From Bacteroidales bacterium UBA3653 (lineage in GTDB: Bacteria > Bacteroidota > Bacteroidia > Bacteroidales > Paludibacteraceae), in contig DFKE01000012.1 in NCBI GenBank assembly GCA_002373505.1, positions 288,464-352,463 of the forward strand: 64,000 nucleotides of DNA, written 5' to 3'. The notes under the pieces were generated by a model that searched no databases, was not told the DNA's origin, and was given only the letters and a program-made list of their open reading frames with translations. Shown piece after piece: positions 26,701-33,138 of this stretch. Within the stretch, counting starts at the first letter, position 1. Each line of letters begins with the position of its first letter. A program made the position numbers and the translations under genes.

Positions 26701-28567
26701 TCAAATCACTTTTGATAATTGGGTTGTATCAGGAATTAGCACGGATGATAAGAATATATATGTAACAGATGGAACAAAAGGACTTGTCATATACGATAAG
26801 GATGCATTAAAAGGCGGATTTGAAGTTAATGACAAATTGAATGGTACAGTTACATGTAATCTAAAATTATATAGAGGCTTCTCTGATATTGATGGACTAA
26901 AAGCTAATGCGGCAGGTTTGACGGTAACTAAAAATGGTACTGTGAACCCTGTTGCAGCAACTATCGCAGAACTCGGCGCAGTAAACACTGGTGCACCGAT
27001 TATTTTAAGTAATGTGAAATATGATGGTTCTGTCCTGACAGATGGAACGAATAATATTACTCCATATACCACATTCTTTGCAGATGCAGTAACTTCTTTG
27101 GAGGAGAATAAGTATTATAATATAACAGGTATATATGTTCATTTTAATACAACAAAGGAAGTTGCTCCGCGTAGCGCAGCAGATATTGAGGAAATCGTTG
27201 ATGCTGAGGCTCCTGAGATGAAATGGTATGTAGACAACACGAAAGCAACGGAAATTACTACTTCTTACACTATCAATTTGGGTGATGCTTTTGCTCCGTA
27301 CTTTGAAACTAATTCTTCAGGTGCTTTGACTTATTCGTCAAGCAATGATGCCGTTGCAACTATTGACCCGAGCACTGGAGTATTAGCACTGACAGGAACA
27401 ACAGGTTCTACAGAAATCAGTTGTGCTGTAGCGGCTGATGCTACTTACTTGGCAGACTCCAAGTCCTTTACGTTAAACGTACGTAATGTAACTATAGATA
27501 ACGTAGTTATCCTTGCTCAATATGATGGTAAATGGTATGCAATGAAGAGTGCAGTGGCAAGTTCAAAAGCAGAAGGAATAGAGGTAAATTATTCTGATAG
27601 TAAGATTTATGATCTTGCACCTGCAGATCAAGACGCTATCACATGGAAACGCACGACTGATTCTGAAGGTAATGTAACCTTCCAGAATTTAAGCAATGAC
27701 CAATATCTAAAGACCAGTTCGAATGATTTGAAAATGGAAGCAGGAGAGACTGGAAACTATCAATGGACGTTAAGTGAAGGCTACTATCATACAGGAACGC
27801 AAACGCGTACGTTCATATATCGTGCGGGAACAGTAAATGCATTCAAGAGTTATGCAGTAAGCAATGCCGGTGATGGAACAGGCACTACTGAATATTCTGC
27901 ACTTCCGGTAGTAACCGCCGCAGTATTTGCAACAACTCCGGAAGTCATCCGTGGCGATTTGAGCGCAGGCAAATGGGGAACGATTTGTCCGAAACAGACG
28001 GTAGAGAATGTAGAAGGCGCATCATTCTATCAGATCACTTATCTGGAGGAACAAAACAACCTGCCGTACAATGTAGTATTTGACCAGATAGAGGGAACAA
28101 CTCTGACAGCCGGAAAACCGTACTTCTTCATCGCTGAGGGCAAAGAGATTAAGGGTATTAAGACAGGCGCAGAGTTGGATGCTGCAGATCCTGCTGGTGT
28201 GAACGGCTTCTACGGATATATCGGTACAAGTTCTTGGGCTCTGCCGAATATCCATGCAGAGTACACTGCCGACGCAGATAATACTTTCGTTATCTATAAT
28301 AACTCCGTATTCCGTATCAGTTCGGATACCGATTTGAAGAGCGAACGTTGCTACATCAATATCAATGCAACCGAGCCGACACGTACACCGAGTTCGGCAA
28401 GTCCGGTTCGCCGCCGTATTGTAATGGGCGTCCAGAATACCAATGCCGCAACCGGAATGGAAGAGTTGAATACTTCTGAGGCTCCACGCAAGATGATCAT
28501 TGACGGCAAGATGTATATCTTCCGCGGAGAGAAGATGTATAACGCTAACGGCATACTCGTTAAATAA
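23708..28567 (+). CDS. Giant surface protein with chitobiase-type repeats and T9SS-like tail
   Basis: This 1619-residue secreted protein has the signal peptide FFVFALLALFSVSMWA. Four repeats of the chitobiase/hexosaminidase C-terminal type (FSPAAGTYTEV ... GATIYYTTNGDTPDNTST ... MTIKAIAVK) lie at about 180-270, 445-525, 675-755 and 895-975. They alternate with beta-sandwich domains that contain KTWDLS and TRFYxxxxLTITPSGKQI. OB-like segments (EFLLNDVTVTYANGNNVYVK; VQITFDNWVVSG) and a BIG-like domain follow. The last 200 residues match the 2041-aa protein, ending YIFRGEKMYNANGILVK. It is probably a surface adhesin or polysaccharide-binding protein; the function is not established. Confidence 0.85.
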   Translation: MKHFKQFFVFALLALFSVSMWAATGDVPVTISYSDIPDGFTATTGTSGSLTATVSSADDLTINYSGINTKSSATAADHAYGYAMFLKNNGYMYSGAAPTGYYPSNVVVTFGSNTGTSGKAGITFGTTSLSTRNSSVTGAVAKSGTCELANTDQTKTYWNFSTTGANVQVDKIVITYSLVSTTSCAAPTFSPAAGAVVSGTEVTINSATEGATIYYTLDETDPTTSSATTQPIVITSATTIKAMAVKSGLDNSSVATAAYTVLTPQTISAIKPTETTEGAEFLLNDVTVTYANGNNVYVKDATGYIMVYSAIAGAENGKVLQGLQGKAKLYYGLPEVSTVTKAPTVTDGSAVAPEALTAYPKAADVNKYVTMEDVTFASAVSFTSGSVTNANGTFDGATLVFRNNFKLNVSLTAGTPYRVVGIVQKYNDNFQIYPISFEEIVSASQVATPTFSPAAGTYTEVQSVTLSCETSDASIYYTTNGDVPTSASTPYTSAISVGETMTIKAIAVKGGMDDSNVASATYTINLPENEEVRKTWDLSIDETATASDDELTWTATYVGMSYAKGTASSNANNYYPGTAGQSYTSTRFYKNGVLTITPSGKQITSIVFTATTTGYANALQSSTWTNGSAAVSDKVVTVTPTDGESAISATIGATCGFTAVQVNYIDIDMTKPETPVFSVAAGTYTEVQNVTITCATEGATIYYTTNGDTPDNTSTEYTAAISVGENMTIKAIAIKDTKSSSVAEAAYVINLPEDENVRKTWDLSTDSYVSDPEPTADLIQWTATYVSMKNERTGTETAVNNYIPTVKTSTRFYSDNKLTITPSGKQISTIVFTATSDAYATALAGSTWTNATAEATGSVVTVTAAGTGAVSAAVGGTCGFTAVQVNYGPIDPSIPDAPTFSVAAGTYTVVQTVEIACATAGATIYYTTDGSTPDNTSTEYTGAITVDATMTIKAIAVKETKSSSVATATYTINLPIVLTTMDAIFAKATEFGNTLTEVQITFDNWVVSGISTDDKNIYVTDGTKGLVIYDKDALKGGFEVNDKLNGTVTCNLKLYRGFSDIDGLKANAAGLTVTKNGTVNPVAATIAELGAVNTGAPIILSNVKYDGSVLTDGTNNITPYTTFFADAVTSLEENKYYNITGIYVHFNTTKEVAPRSAADIEEIVDAEAPEMKWYVDNTKATEITTSYTINLGDAFAPYFETNSSGALTYSSSNDAVATIDPSTGVLALTGTTGSTEISCAVAADATYLADSKSFTLNVRNVTIDNVVILAQYDGKWYAMKSAVASSKAEGIEVNYSDSKIYDLAPADQDAITWKRTTDSEGNVTFQNLSNDQYLKTSSNDLKMEAGETGNYQWTLSEGYYHTGTQTRTFIYRAGTVNAFKSYAVSNAGDGTGTTEYSALPVVTAAVFATTPEVIRGDLSAGKWGTICPKQTVENVEGASFYQITYLEEQNNLPYNVVFDQIEGTTLTAGKPYFFIAEGKEIKGIKTGAELDAADPAGVNGFYGYIGTSSWALPNIHAEYTADADNTFVIYNNSVFRISSDTDLKSERCYININATEPTRTPSSASPVRRRIVMGVQNTNAATGMEELNTSEAPRKMIIDGKMYIFRGEKMYNANGILVK

Positions 28568-28600
28568 TATAGTTCACGGTTAATGAAGAAAGGAAAAGTT

Positions 28601-28723
28601 ATGGCAAAGAAAGAATATATTAAGCCTGTAGTTGAGTTGACACAGTTGATGGTCAATTCTATCATCTTGGTCGGAAGCGGAAACGTGGATTTAGGCGGCG
28701 GTGGCGGCATCGATCCAGATTAA
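28601..28723 (+). CDS. Glycine-rich micro-ORF paired with the 1619-aa surface protein
   Basis: This 40-residue peptide starts MAKKEYIKPVVELTQLMVNS, continues with a hydrophobic run (IILVGSGNVDL), then GGGGG and IDPD. An in-frame ATG at 28583 would add MKKGKV. It shares position, lysine-rich start, proline, acidic residue, hydrophobic middle and poly-Gly end with the peptide at 21102-21245. It lies 33 nt after the surface gene and before an equivalent terminator. No function is known. Confidence 0.65.
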   Translation: MAKKEYIKPVVELTQLMVNSIILVGSGNVDLGGGGGIDPD

Positions 28724-28741
28724 CCCTTCCGCATTACGTAA

Positions 28742-28784
28742 CACACACCGGCCCTGTCAGAAATTGGCAGGGTCGGTGTGTTGT
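28742..28784 (+). terminator. Terminator of surface-gene cassette 2
   Basis: A stem of more than 15 bp (ACACACCGGCCCTGTCA / TGGCAGGGTCGGTGTGT) is followed by TGTT. It is a near copy of the terminator at 21294-21334. Confidence 0.85.
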
Positions 28785-28907
28785 TACACTTACAAGGCTT
28801 TCTTTTAGTCTACTCAAAAATAAAACCCTAATCATCAAAACGCTAATGACCGATTTGGGGTTAAAAACAATAAAAATGAAGAATTATAGTATTTTTTTTG
28901 AAAAATA

Positions 28908-28939
28908 TTTGGTTTGTAACTAAAAAATAGTTACCTTTG
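28908..28939 (+). promoter_or_regulatory. Promoter of hicAB
   Basis: -33 TTTG (28908-28911) and -7 TACCTTTG (28932-28939) are 20 nt apart. Between them GTAACTAAAAAATAGTTAC is a 7-bp inverted repeat that could be a HicB operator. The start site near 28945 leaves only about 10 nt of leader, which supports ATG 28955 over the TTG at 28937. Confidence 0.8.
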
Positions 28940-28954
28940 CACAAAATTTGTAAT

Positions 28955-29212
28955 ATGAGTTCAAAAGAAAAATTAATAGCTCGATTCCTATTGCTACCCT
29001 CTGACTTTACTTTTGACGAGTTAGAAAGGCTTCTGAAAGCACTTGGATACGTCAAATCTAACAAAGGGAAGACATCGGGATCTAGAGTTATATTTAAAGA
29101 TAAAGAAGGTCATCCCATAATGCTCCATAAACCTCATCCGGGGAATATTGTAAAGCAGTATGCGCTACGACAAGTACTTGAAGAATTGAGAAATAAAGGA
29201 TATCTAAAATAA
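28955..29212 (+). CDS. hicA: HicA-family mRNA interferase toxin
   Basis: HicA toxins cleave mRNA and tmRNA with a dsRNA-binding-like fold and one catalytic histidine. This 85-residue protein has the hallmarks: FTFDELERLLKALGY, then KTSGSRVIFKDKEG and the catalytic segment IMLHKPHPGNIVK, ending VLEELRNKGYLK. Its own promoter lies immediately upstream and hicB follows after 7 nt, the usual toxin-first order. Confidence 0.92.
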   Translation: MSSKEKLIARFLLLPSDFTFDELERLLKALGYVKSNKGKTSGSRVIFKDKEGHPIMLHKPHPGNIVKQYALRQVLEELRNKGYLK

Positions 29213-29219
29213 AATAACT

Positions 29220-29558
29220 ATGAATACAATGAATTACAAGGGGTACCTCGGTACTGTTAACTTTTCGGAAAAAGACGCTTGTTTCTATGGGAAGATAGAA
29301 GGTATAGACGGGTTGGTGAATTTCGAAGGCGAAAGCGTACAAGAATTGACAGCAGCATTTCATGAGGCTGTGGAAGATTATATAGCATATTGTGTGGCAG
29401 AAGGAATAGAACCTCACAAAAGTTACTCAGGGCAATTAAATATCCGCATCAAACCGGAGACACACAGTGCAATAGCCGCGTTAGCAAAACAAGCAGGCGA
29501 ATCCATTAATGCATTTATCAGTGAAGCATTAGACATGCGAGTGGCGGCGATGATGTAA
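29220..29558 (+). CDS. hicB: HicB-family antitoxin
   Basis: HicB neutralises HicA and represses the operon. The 112-residue protein has the partial RNase-H-like HicB domain (YKGYLGTVNFSEKDACFYGK, then LTAAFHEAVEDYIAYCVAEG). A C-terminal ribbon-helix-helix DNA-binding segment follows (GQLNIRIKPETHSAIAALAK, then AGESINAFISEAL). Together with HicA it is a complete type II toxin-antitoxin system closing the accessory island. Confidence 0.92.
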   Translation: MNTMNYKGYLGTVNFSEKDACFYGKIEGIDGLVNFEGESVQELTAAFHEAVEDYIAYCVAEGIEPHKSYSGQLNIRIKPETHSAIAALAKQAGESINAFISEALDMRVAAMM

Positions 29559-29609
29559 CCGGGAACGAACGGTACGGTGACGTACGTAATGGTCACGACA
29601 TGGTCACGA

Positions 29610-29679
29610 GAATGAGTGCTAAATGAGTCGTAAATGAGTCGTGAGTGAGTGCTGAATGAGTGCTGAATGAGTCGCGCAC
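29610..29679. repeat. AATGAGTCGT / AATGAGTGCT word repeat, right border of island
   Basis: Seven tandem 10-11 nt words (AATGAGTGCT, AAATGAGTCGT, AAATGAGTCGT, GAGTGAGTGCTG, AATGAGTGCTG, and so on) follow hicB. Bases 29621-29642 are the exact reverse complement of 12772-12793. GGTCACGA words precede it at 29590-29610. Confidence 0.7.
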
Positions 29680-29698
29680 AAATTGTAGAAATGGTTGC

Positions 29699-29733
29699 AA
29701 AAAAACAGGCAACCGAGCGGTTGCCTGTTTTTT
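29699..29733. terminator. Bidirectional terminator between hicB and secG
   Basis: A perfect 10-bp stem ACAGGCAACC/GGTTGCCTGT with loop GAGC is flanked by an A-run on the left and a T-run on the right, so it serves both convergent transcripts. A CTAG-type word repeat lies at 29742-29777. Confidence 0.9.
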
Positions 29734-29790
29734 GTTTGTGGGTTGGCTAGACGGCTAGTATTCCAGTAATCTAGTTCTTTTACGGGCGGC

Positions 29791-30117
29791 TTATTCAGCC
29801 GGCTCAGCCGGCTCGGCAGGCAGTTCAGCCGCAGGCGCCGGAGCAGCAGGTTCGTCCACTACGATAGCAGACTCTTCCGCAACAGCAGCTTTCTGACCGG
29901 CGCTGAATCCCACAGCAGCGATACTGAAGAAAACGATAAGCGCGATAATCGTCCATGTGGCTTTCTCCAGAAAGTCAGCCGTTTTCGGCGCACCCATTAC
30001 CTGGTTGCCGCTTGCAAAACCGGCAGCCAAGCCTCCGCCCTTGCTATTCTGTACCAACACCAAAAGGGTCAGCAGGATAGCGGCGATAACAATGAGGACT
30101 GTAATAAAAATGTACAT
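29791..30117 (-). CDS. secG: Preprotein translocase subunit SecG
   Basis: SecG is the non-essential third subunit of the SecYEG channel. The 108-residue protein has two membrane spans (MYIFITVLIVIAAILLTLLV; ATWTIIALIVFFSIAAVGF) separated by the family motif QNSKGGGLAAGF. It has an Ala/Pro/Glu-rich C-terminal tail (repeats of AEPAE), common in Bacteroidota SecG. It is divergent from the sigma-54 activator, with a shared promoter region. Confidence 0.95.
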   Translation of the reverse strand: MYIFITVLIVIAAILLTLLVLVQNSKGGGLAAGFASGNQVMGAPKTADFLEKATWTIIALIVFFSIAAVGFSAGQKAAVAEESAIVVDEPAAPAPAAELPAEPAEPAE

Positions 30118-30212
30118 AGTTATTAAAATTTACGATTTGCATATTTACGATTTACGATTTATTTGACCATTGATTTATTTAGTCCAATGACCGAATCTCG
30201 CGAAATCGGGTG

Positions 30213-30244
30213 CAAAAGTACAACAATTTTTTCAAATATGCAAA
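30213..30244 (-). promoter_or_regulatory. secG promoter
   Basis: On the minus strand the -33 is TTTG (30241-30244, in TTTGCATAT) and the -7 is TACTTTTG (30213-30220), separated by 20 nt. Word repeats TTTACGATTT fill the leader at 30124-30160. Confidence 0.8.
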
Positions 30245-30259
30245 TATTTCGGCAAATTA

Positions 30260-30291
30260 TTTGCGTATTCAAATTTTTTGTAGTACTTTTG
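30260..30291 (+). promoter_or_regulatory. Promoter of the sigma-54 activator gene
   Basis: -33 TTTG (30260-30263, in TTTGCGTAT) and -7 TACTTTTG (30284-30291) are 20 nt apart. It is back-to-back with the secG promoter and has a leader of about 17 nt before ATG 30315. Confidence 0.8.
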
Positions 30292-30314
30292 CATGACATT
30301 TTGTCAGTATTGAT

Positions 30315-31565
30315 ATGACAGCGCAAGAATTATTGGGAATCAAACAGCGTTTCAGCATCATCGGTCAAAGTCCGTTGCTGAACCGCGACATAGAAATCGC
30401 CGTTCAGGTGGCGCGCACCGATCTGAGTGTGCTCGTTACCGGTGAGTCCGGCGTGGGAAAGGAACATTTCCCGAAGATCATTCATGCTTATTCTTCCCGC
30501 AAACACGGCCCGTATTTTGCCGTGAACTGCGGCGCCATCCCGGAAGGGACGATAGACAGCGAGCTGTTCGGGCATGAGAAAGGTGCGTTCACCGATGCCA
30601 AGAGCGAACACAAAGGTTATTTCGAGATCGCCGACAAAGGAACGCTCTTCCTGGACGAAGTGGGCGAGTTGCCTCTCCAGACCCAGGTGCGGCTGCTGCG
30701 TGTGTTAGAGACAGGCGAGTTCATGCGGATGGGTTCGAGCAAGGTGCAGAAGACTAACGTGCGCGTGGTAGCTGCCACAAACCTGAACATGCGCCAGGCG
30801 ATAGATGACGGCCGGTTCCGCGAGGACCTCTATTATCGTCTGAACACCGTCGAGATTCGCGTGCCCGCTTTGCGCGAGCGCAAGGAGGATATACCATTGC
30901 TGTTCCGCAAGTTCGCGAACGATTTCTGTACGCGGTACCAGATGCCGCCTTTGTCGCTCAACGAAGAAGCGACGCGGCTGTTGCAGAACAGCTACTGGCG
31001 CGGCAACATCCGCCAGCTCAAGAACCTGGCGGAGCAGATAGCGGTTATCGAGATGGACCACCAGATCAATGCGGAGACCCTCTTGCGCTACCTGCCCAAA
31101 GAGGAGAACCAGCAAGGTATCGTACTCCGTACGCCAACCCAGGAGGGCGGCAAAGACTACTCGCACGAGATAGGCATCCTCTATAACATGGTGATGCAGA
31201 ACAAGAAAGATCTGGAGGAGTTGAAAGAGCTTCTGACCGGTGACGGGTTACGTGGCACGGGTGACGGGTTACGGGTTACCGGTGACGGGTTACGGGTTAC
31301 CGGTGACGGGTTACGGGTTACGGGTTACCGGGAGAACCAGCAAGAGGCGGCTCCAACCATCACCCTCTCGCAGCCGGAGAGCGCATCGCGCAAGCCGATA
31401 GAGGCGGAGGATATAGAGAGCGCCAGCCTGCGTGTGGAGGACAGCGAGAAAGAGCTGATCCGCCGCGCATTGGAACTGACCAAAGGCAACCGCAAAGAGG
31501 CGGCAGTGCGGCTCGGCGTGTCCGAGCGGACGCTGTACCGAAAAATAAAAGAATATGGATTATAA
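30315..31565 (+). CDS. Sigma-54-interaction-domain transcription activator, Fis-type HTH
   Basis: This is an AAA+ activator without a receiver domain. Walker A is GESGVGKE, the sigma-54 contact loop reads GAFTDA (canonical GAFTGA), Walker B is GTLFLDEVGEL, the arginine finger region is FREDLYYRLN, and a C-terminal Fis HTH ends the 416-residue protein (NRKEAAVRLGVSERTLYRKI). Residues about 309-338 are a repeated GDGLRVT linker encoded by tandem DNA words and look like an insertion. Genes of this type lie next to lptE in Bacteroides as I remember, and here lptE overlaps the end. Target genes are unknown. Confidence 0.9.
   Translation: MTAQELLGIKQRFSIIGQSPLLNRDIEIAVQVARTDLSVLVTGESGVGKEHFPKIIHAYSSRKHGPYFAVNCGAIPEGTIDSELFGHEKGAFTDAKSEHKGYFEIADKGTLFLDEVGELPLQTQVRLLRVLETGEFMRMGSSKVQKTNVRVVAATNLNMRQAIDDGRFREDLYYRLNTVEIRVPALRERKEDIPLLFRKFANDFCTRYQMPPLSLNEEATRLLQNSYWRGNIRQLKNLAEQIAVIEMDHQINAETLLRYLPKEENQQGIVLRTPTQEGGKDYSHEIGILYNMVMQNKKDLEELKELLTGDGLRGTGDGLRVTGDGLRVTGDGLRVTGYRENQQEAAPTITLSQPESASRKPIEAEDIESASLRVEDSEKELIRRALELTKGNRKEAAVRLGVSERTLYRKIKEYGL
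31241..31327 (+). repeat. In-frame tandem repeat inside the sigma-54 activator
   Basis: The words GGTGACGGGTTACG and GGTTACCG repeat about four times and encode GDGLRVT units between the AAA+ domain and the Fis HTH. The number of units may vary between strains. Confidence 0.85.
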
Positions 31566-32130
31566 GACCGCTTCGCTGACAGAGTACAGACCGGCTTCGC
31601 CTGACAGAAGACAGACCGGATTACACAGCCTATTCCTGATAGGTATGTGCTCTGTATTCTGTATTCTGTGCGGCTGCTCGATCAGTTATAAGTTCAACGG
31701 AGCGAACATCAATTACCAGACGACCCATTCGATCTCCATAGCCGATTTTCCGAACAATGCCGCCATGGTCAATCCAACGCTCAGCAACCTTCTCTCCGAA
31801 TCCATCCGGGATATCTACCGGAGGCAGACGCGTCTGGAGGTGATGAACAAAGGCGGAGACCTGGAACTGGAAGGCGAGATAGTAGGGTATGACATCACCC
31901 AGGGCGCTATCTCCGCCAACAGTTATGCCTCGGAGAGCAAACTGACGATCCGCGTGACCGTCCATTTTATCAATAACATCTATCCCGAAGAGTCGTTCGA
32001 CAAGACCTATTCGGCTTACCAGACCTTCGACGCCAGCCGGTTGCTGACCGACGTGCAGGATGAGTTATGCAACATCATCGTTACGGAGATAACGGAGAAT
32101 ATATACAATGACACGGTGGCGAAGTGGTAG
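31555..32130 (+). CDS. lptE: LptE-like LPS-assembly lipoprotein
   Basis: LptE plugs the LptD barrel that inserts lipopolysaccharide into the outer membrane. This 191-residue protein has a signal peptide ending at a lipobox-like CILCGC near residue 40, then SYKFNGANINYQTTHSISIA and an LptE-like core (LSNLLSESIRDIYRRQTRLE; GDLELEGEIVGYDI). The ATG at 31555 overlaps the activator stop. Residues 5-22 are encoded by a G-family word repeat (31563-31620) and form an odd N-terminal extension. The call rests on these motifs and on synteny with the sigma-54 activator. Confidence 0.8.
   Translation: MDYKTASLTEYRPASPDRRQTGLHSLFLIGMCSVFCILCGCSISYKFNGANINYQTTHSISIADFPNNAAMVNPTLSNLLSESIRDIYRRQTRLEVMNKGGDLELEGEIVGYDITQGAISANSYASESKLTIRVTVHFINNIYPEESFDKTYSAYQTFDASRLLTDVQDELCNIIVTEITENIYNDTVAKW
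31563..31620 (-). repeat. G-family word repeat at the start of lptE
   Basis: Read on the minus strand, CTGTCAGGCGAAGCCGGTC and CTGTCAGCGAAGCGGTC match the intergenic word at 48670 (CTGTCAGCGTAGCGGTC). On + it is translated as part of the LptE N-terminus. Confidence 0.65.
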
Positions 32131-32159
32131 AGGGCGAAGCCCTAAGCCATTCGGATAGC

Positions 32160-32245
32160 GTTTATACCCTTCGGGGTAATGGCTCCCCTGCCAACGTGCT
32201 TTTGCGTACCCCTTCGCAAAAGAACGACCCCGAGAGGGTATAAAC
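32160..32245. repeat. Nested inverted repeat between lptE and the polysaccharide export gene
   Basis: The outer arms GTTTATACCCTTCGGGGT (32160-32177) and ACCCCGAGAGGGTATAAAC (32227-32245) pair almost perfectly. An inner 8-bp stem CTTTTGCG/CGCAAAAG lies at 32199-32222. This is a candidate structured RNA, attenuator or mobile hairpin. The rest of the 170-nt gap is purine-rich. Confidence 0.7.
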
Positions 32246-32299
32246 TACATCTCCGCCGGTGCGGAGGGCTTCGAACGAAAAAGAAAAAAAGAAGAAGAG

Positions 32300-33106
32300 A
32301 TGAGATACTTTAGAATTTTAGCAATCATGCTGGTGGCAATAGCCGGAGCAAGTTGCGTGACGCAGAAACAGATGACGTATATGCGTGATGCGGATGCGGC
32401 GAAAGCCGATACGCTGAACAAGCATTTTACCGCGCAGACGGAAGCTATCATCCGCAGCGGCGACGCGCTGACGATCTTTGTTTCCGCCCTGGATGCTGAG
32501 GCTGTGACGCCGTACAACCTGCCAACCGTGACATATGCCACTCCCGGCACGGAAAAGATGCAGACGACCCCGACGCTGCAATACTATATAGTAGATGAAG
32601 AGGGAAATATACAGATGCCGGTACTGGGCGACATTCACGTAGCGGGGTTGAAACGCGCCGAAGTGGCACGACTGATAAAGACGAAGCTGGAGCAACAGGT
32701 GATGAATCCGCTGGTTCAGGTGTCTCTGGTGAACGCCAAAGTGTCGGTACTGGGCGAGGTAGCCAAACCCGGTCAGGTGCCGATGACAACAGGCAGGCTG
32801 ACGATCCTTGAAGCCCTGGCTGCTGCGGGCGACATGACCCCCTTCGGCAAACGGGACAACGTATTGGTGACCCGTGAGATAGACGGCAAAGTGGAGATGG
32901 CGCGTGTGGACCTGCGCAGCGCGGATCTGGTGAACTCACCATATTATTATCTCCAGCAGAACGACGTGGTCTATGTCTCGCCGAACAAAGTAAGAGCGGT
33001 GAGCAGCGCCAACGCGGGGTTGTGGCTGAGTATGGTAAGTACCGTAGCAAGCGCAGCAACCGTGATCGTCACCGTAGTGAATGTAGCAAGACCGTCAGGA
33101 AAATAA
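32300..33106 (+). CDS. Polysaccharide export (Wza-like) outer-membrane lipoprotein
   Basis: Wza-type proteins form the outer-membrane exit channel for capsule or exopolysaccharide. The 268-residue protein has a lipoprotein signal (ILAIMLVAIAGASC), the Poly_export domain with IIRSGDALTIFVSALD and GNIQMPVLGDIHVAGLKRAE, an SLBB-like segment (VSVLGEVAKPGQVPM), and a C-terminal membrane-type helix (LWLSMVSTVASAATVIVTVV). It is 32 nt upstream of the Wzc-like gene. No glycosyltransferases are nearby, so the polymer is unknown. Confidence 0.9.
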   Translation: MRYFRILAIMLVAIAGASCVTQKQMTYMRDADAAKADTLNKHFTAQTEAIIRSGDALTIFVSALDAEAVTPYNLPTVTYATPGTEKMQTTPTLQYYIVDEEGNIQMPVLGDIHVAGLKRAEVARLIKTKLEQQVMNPLVQVSLVNAKVSVLGEVAKPGQVPMTTGRLTILEALAAAGDMTPFGKRDNVLVTREIDGKVEMARVDLRSADLVNSPYYYLQQNDVVYVSPNKVRAVSSANAGLWLSMVSTVASAATVIVTVVNVARPSGK

Positions 33107-33138
33107 ACAGTTGACCCGACAACCGGAAAGATAAGATT

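Noticed and set aside
31235..31330. Possible CRISPR or VNTR array
   Set aside because: Units are contiguous with no spacers and in frame with a protein; it is a coding tandem repeat. No CRISPR array was found anywhere in the window.
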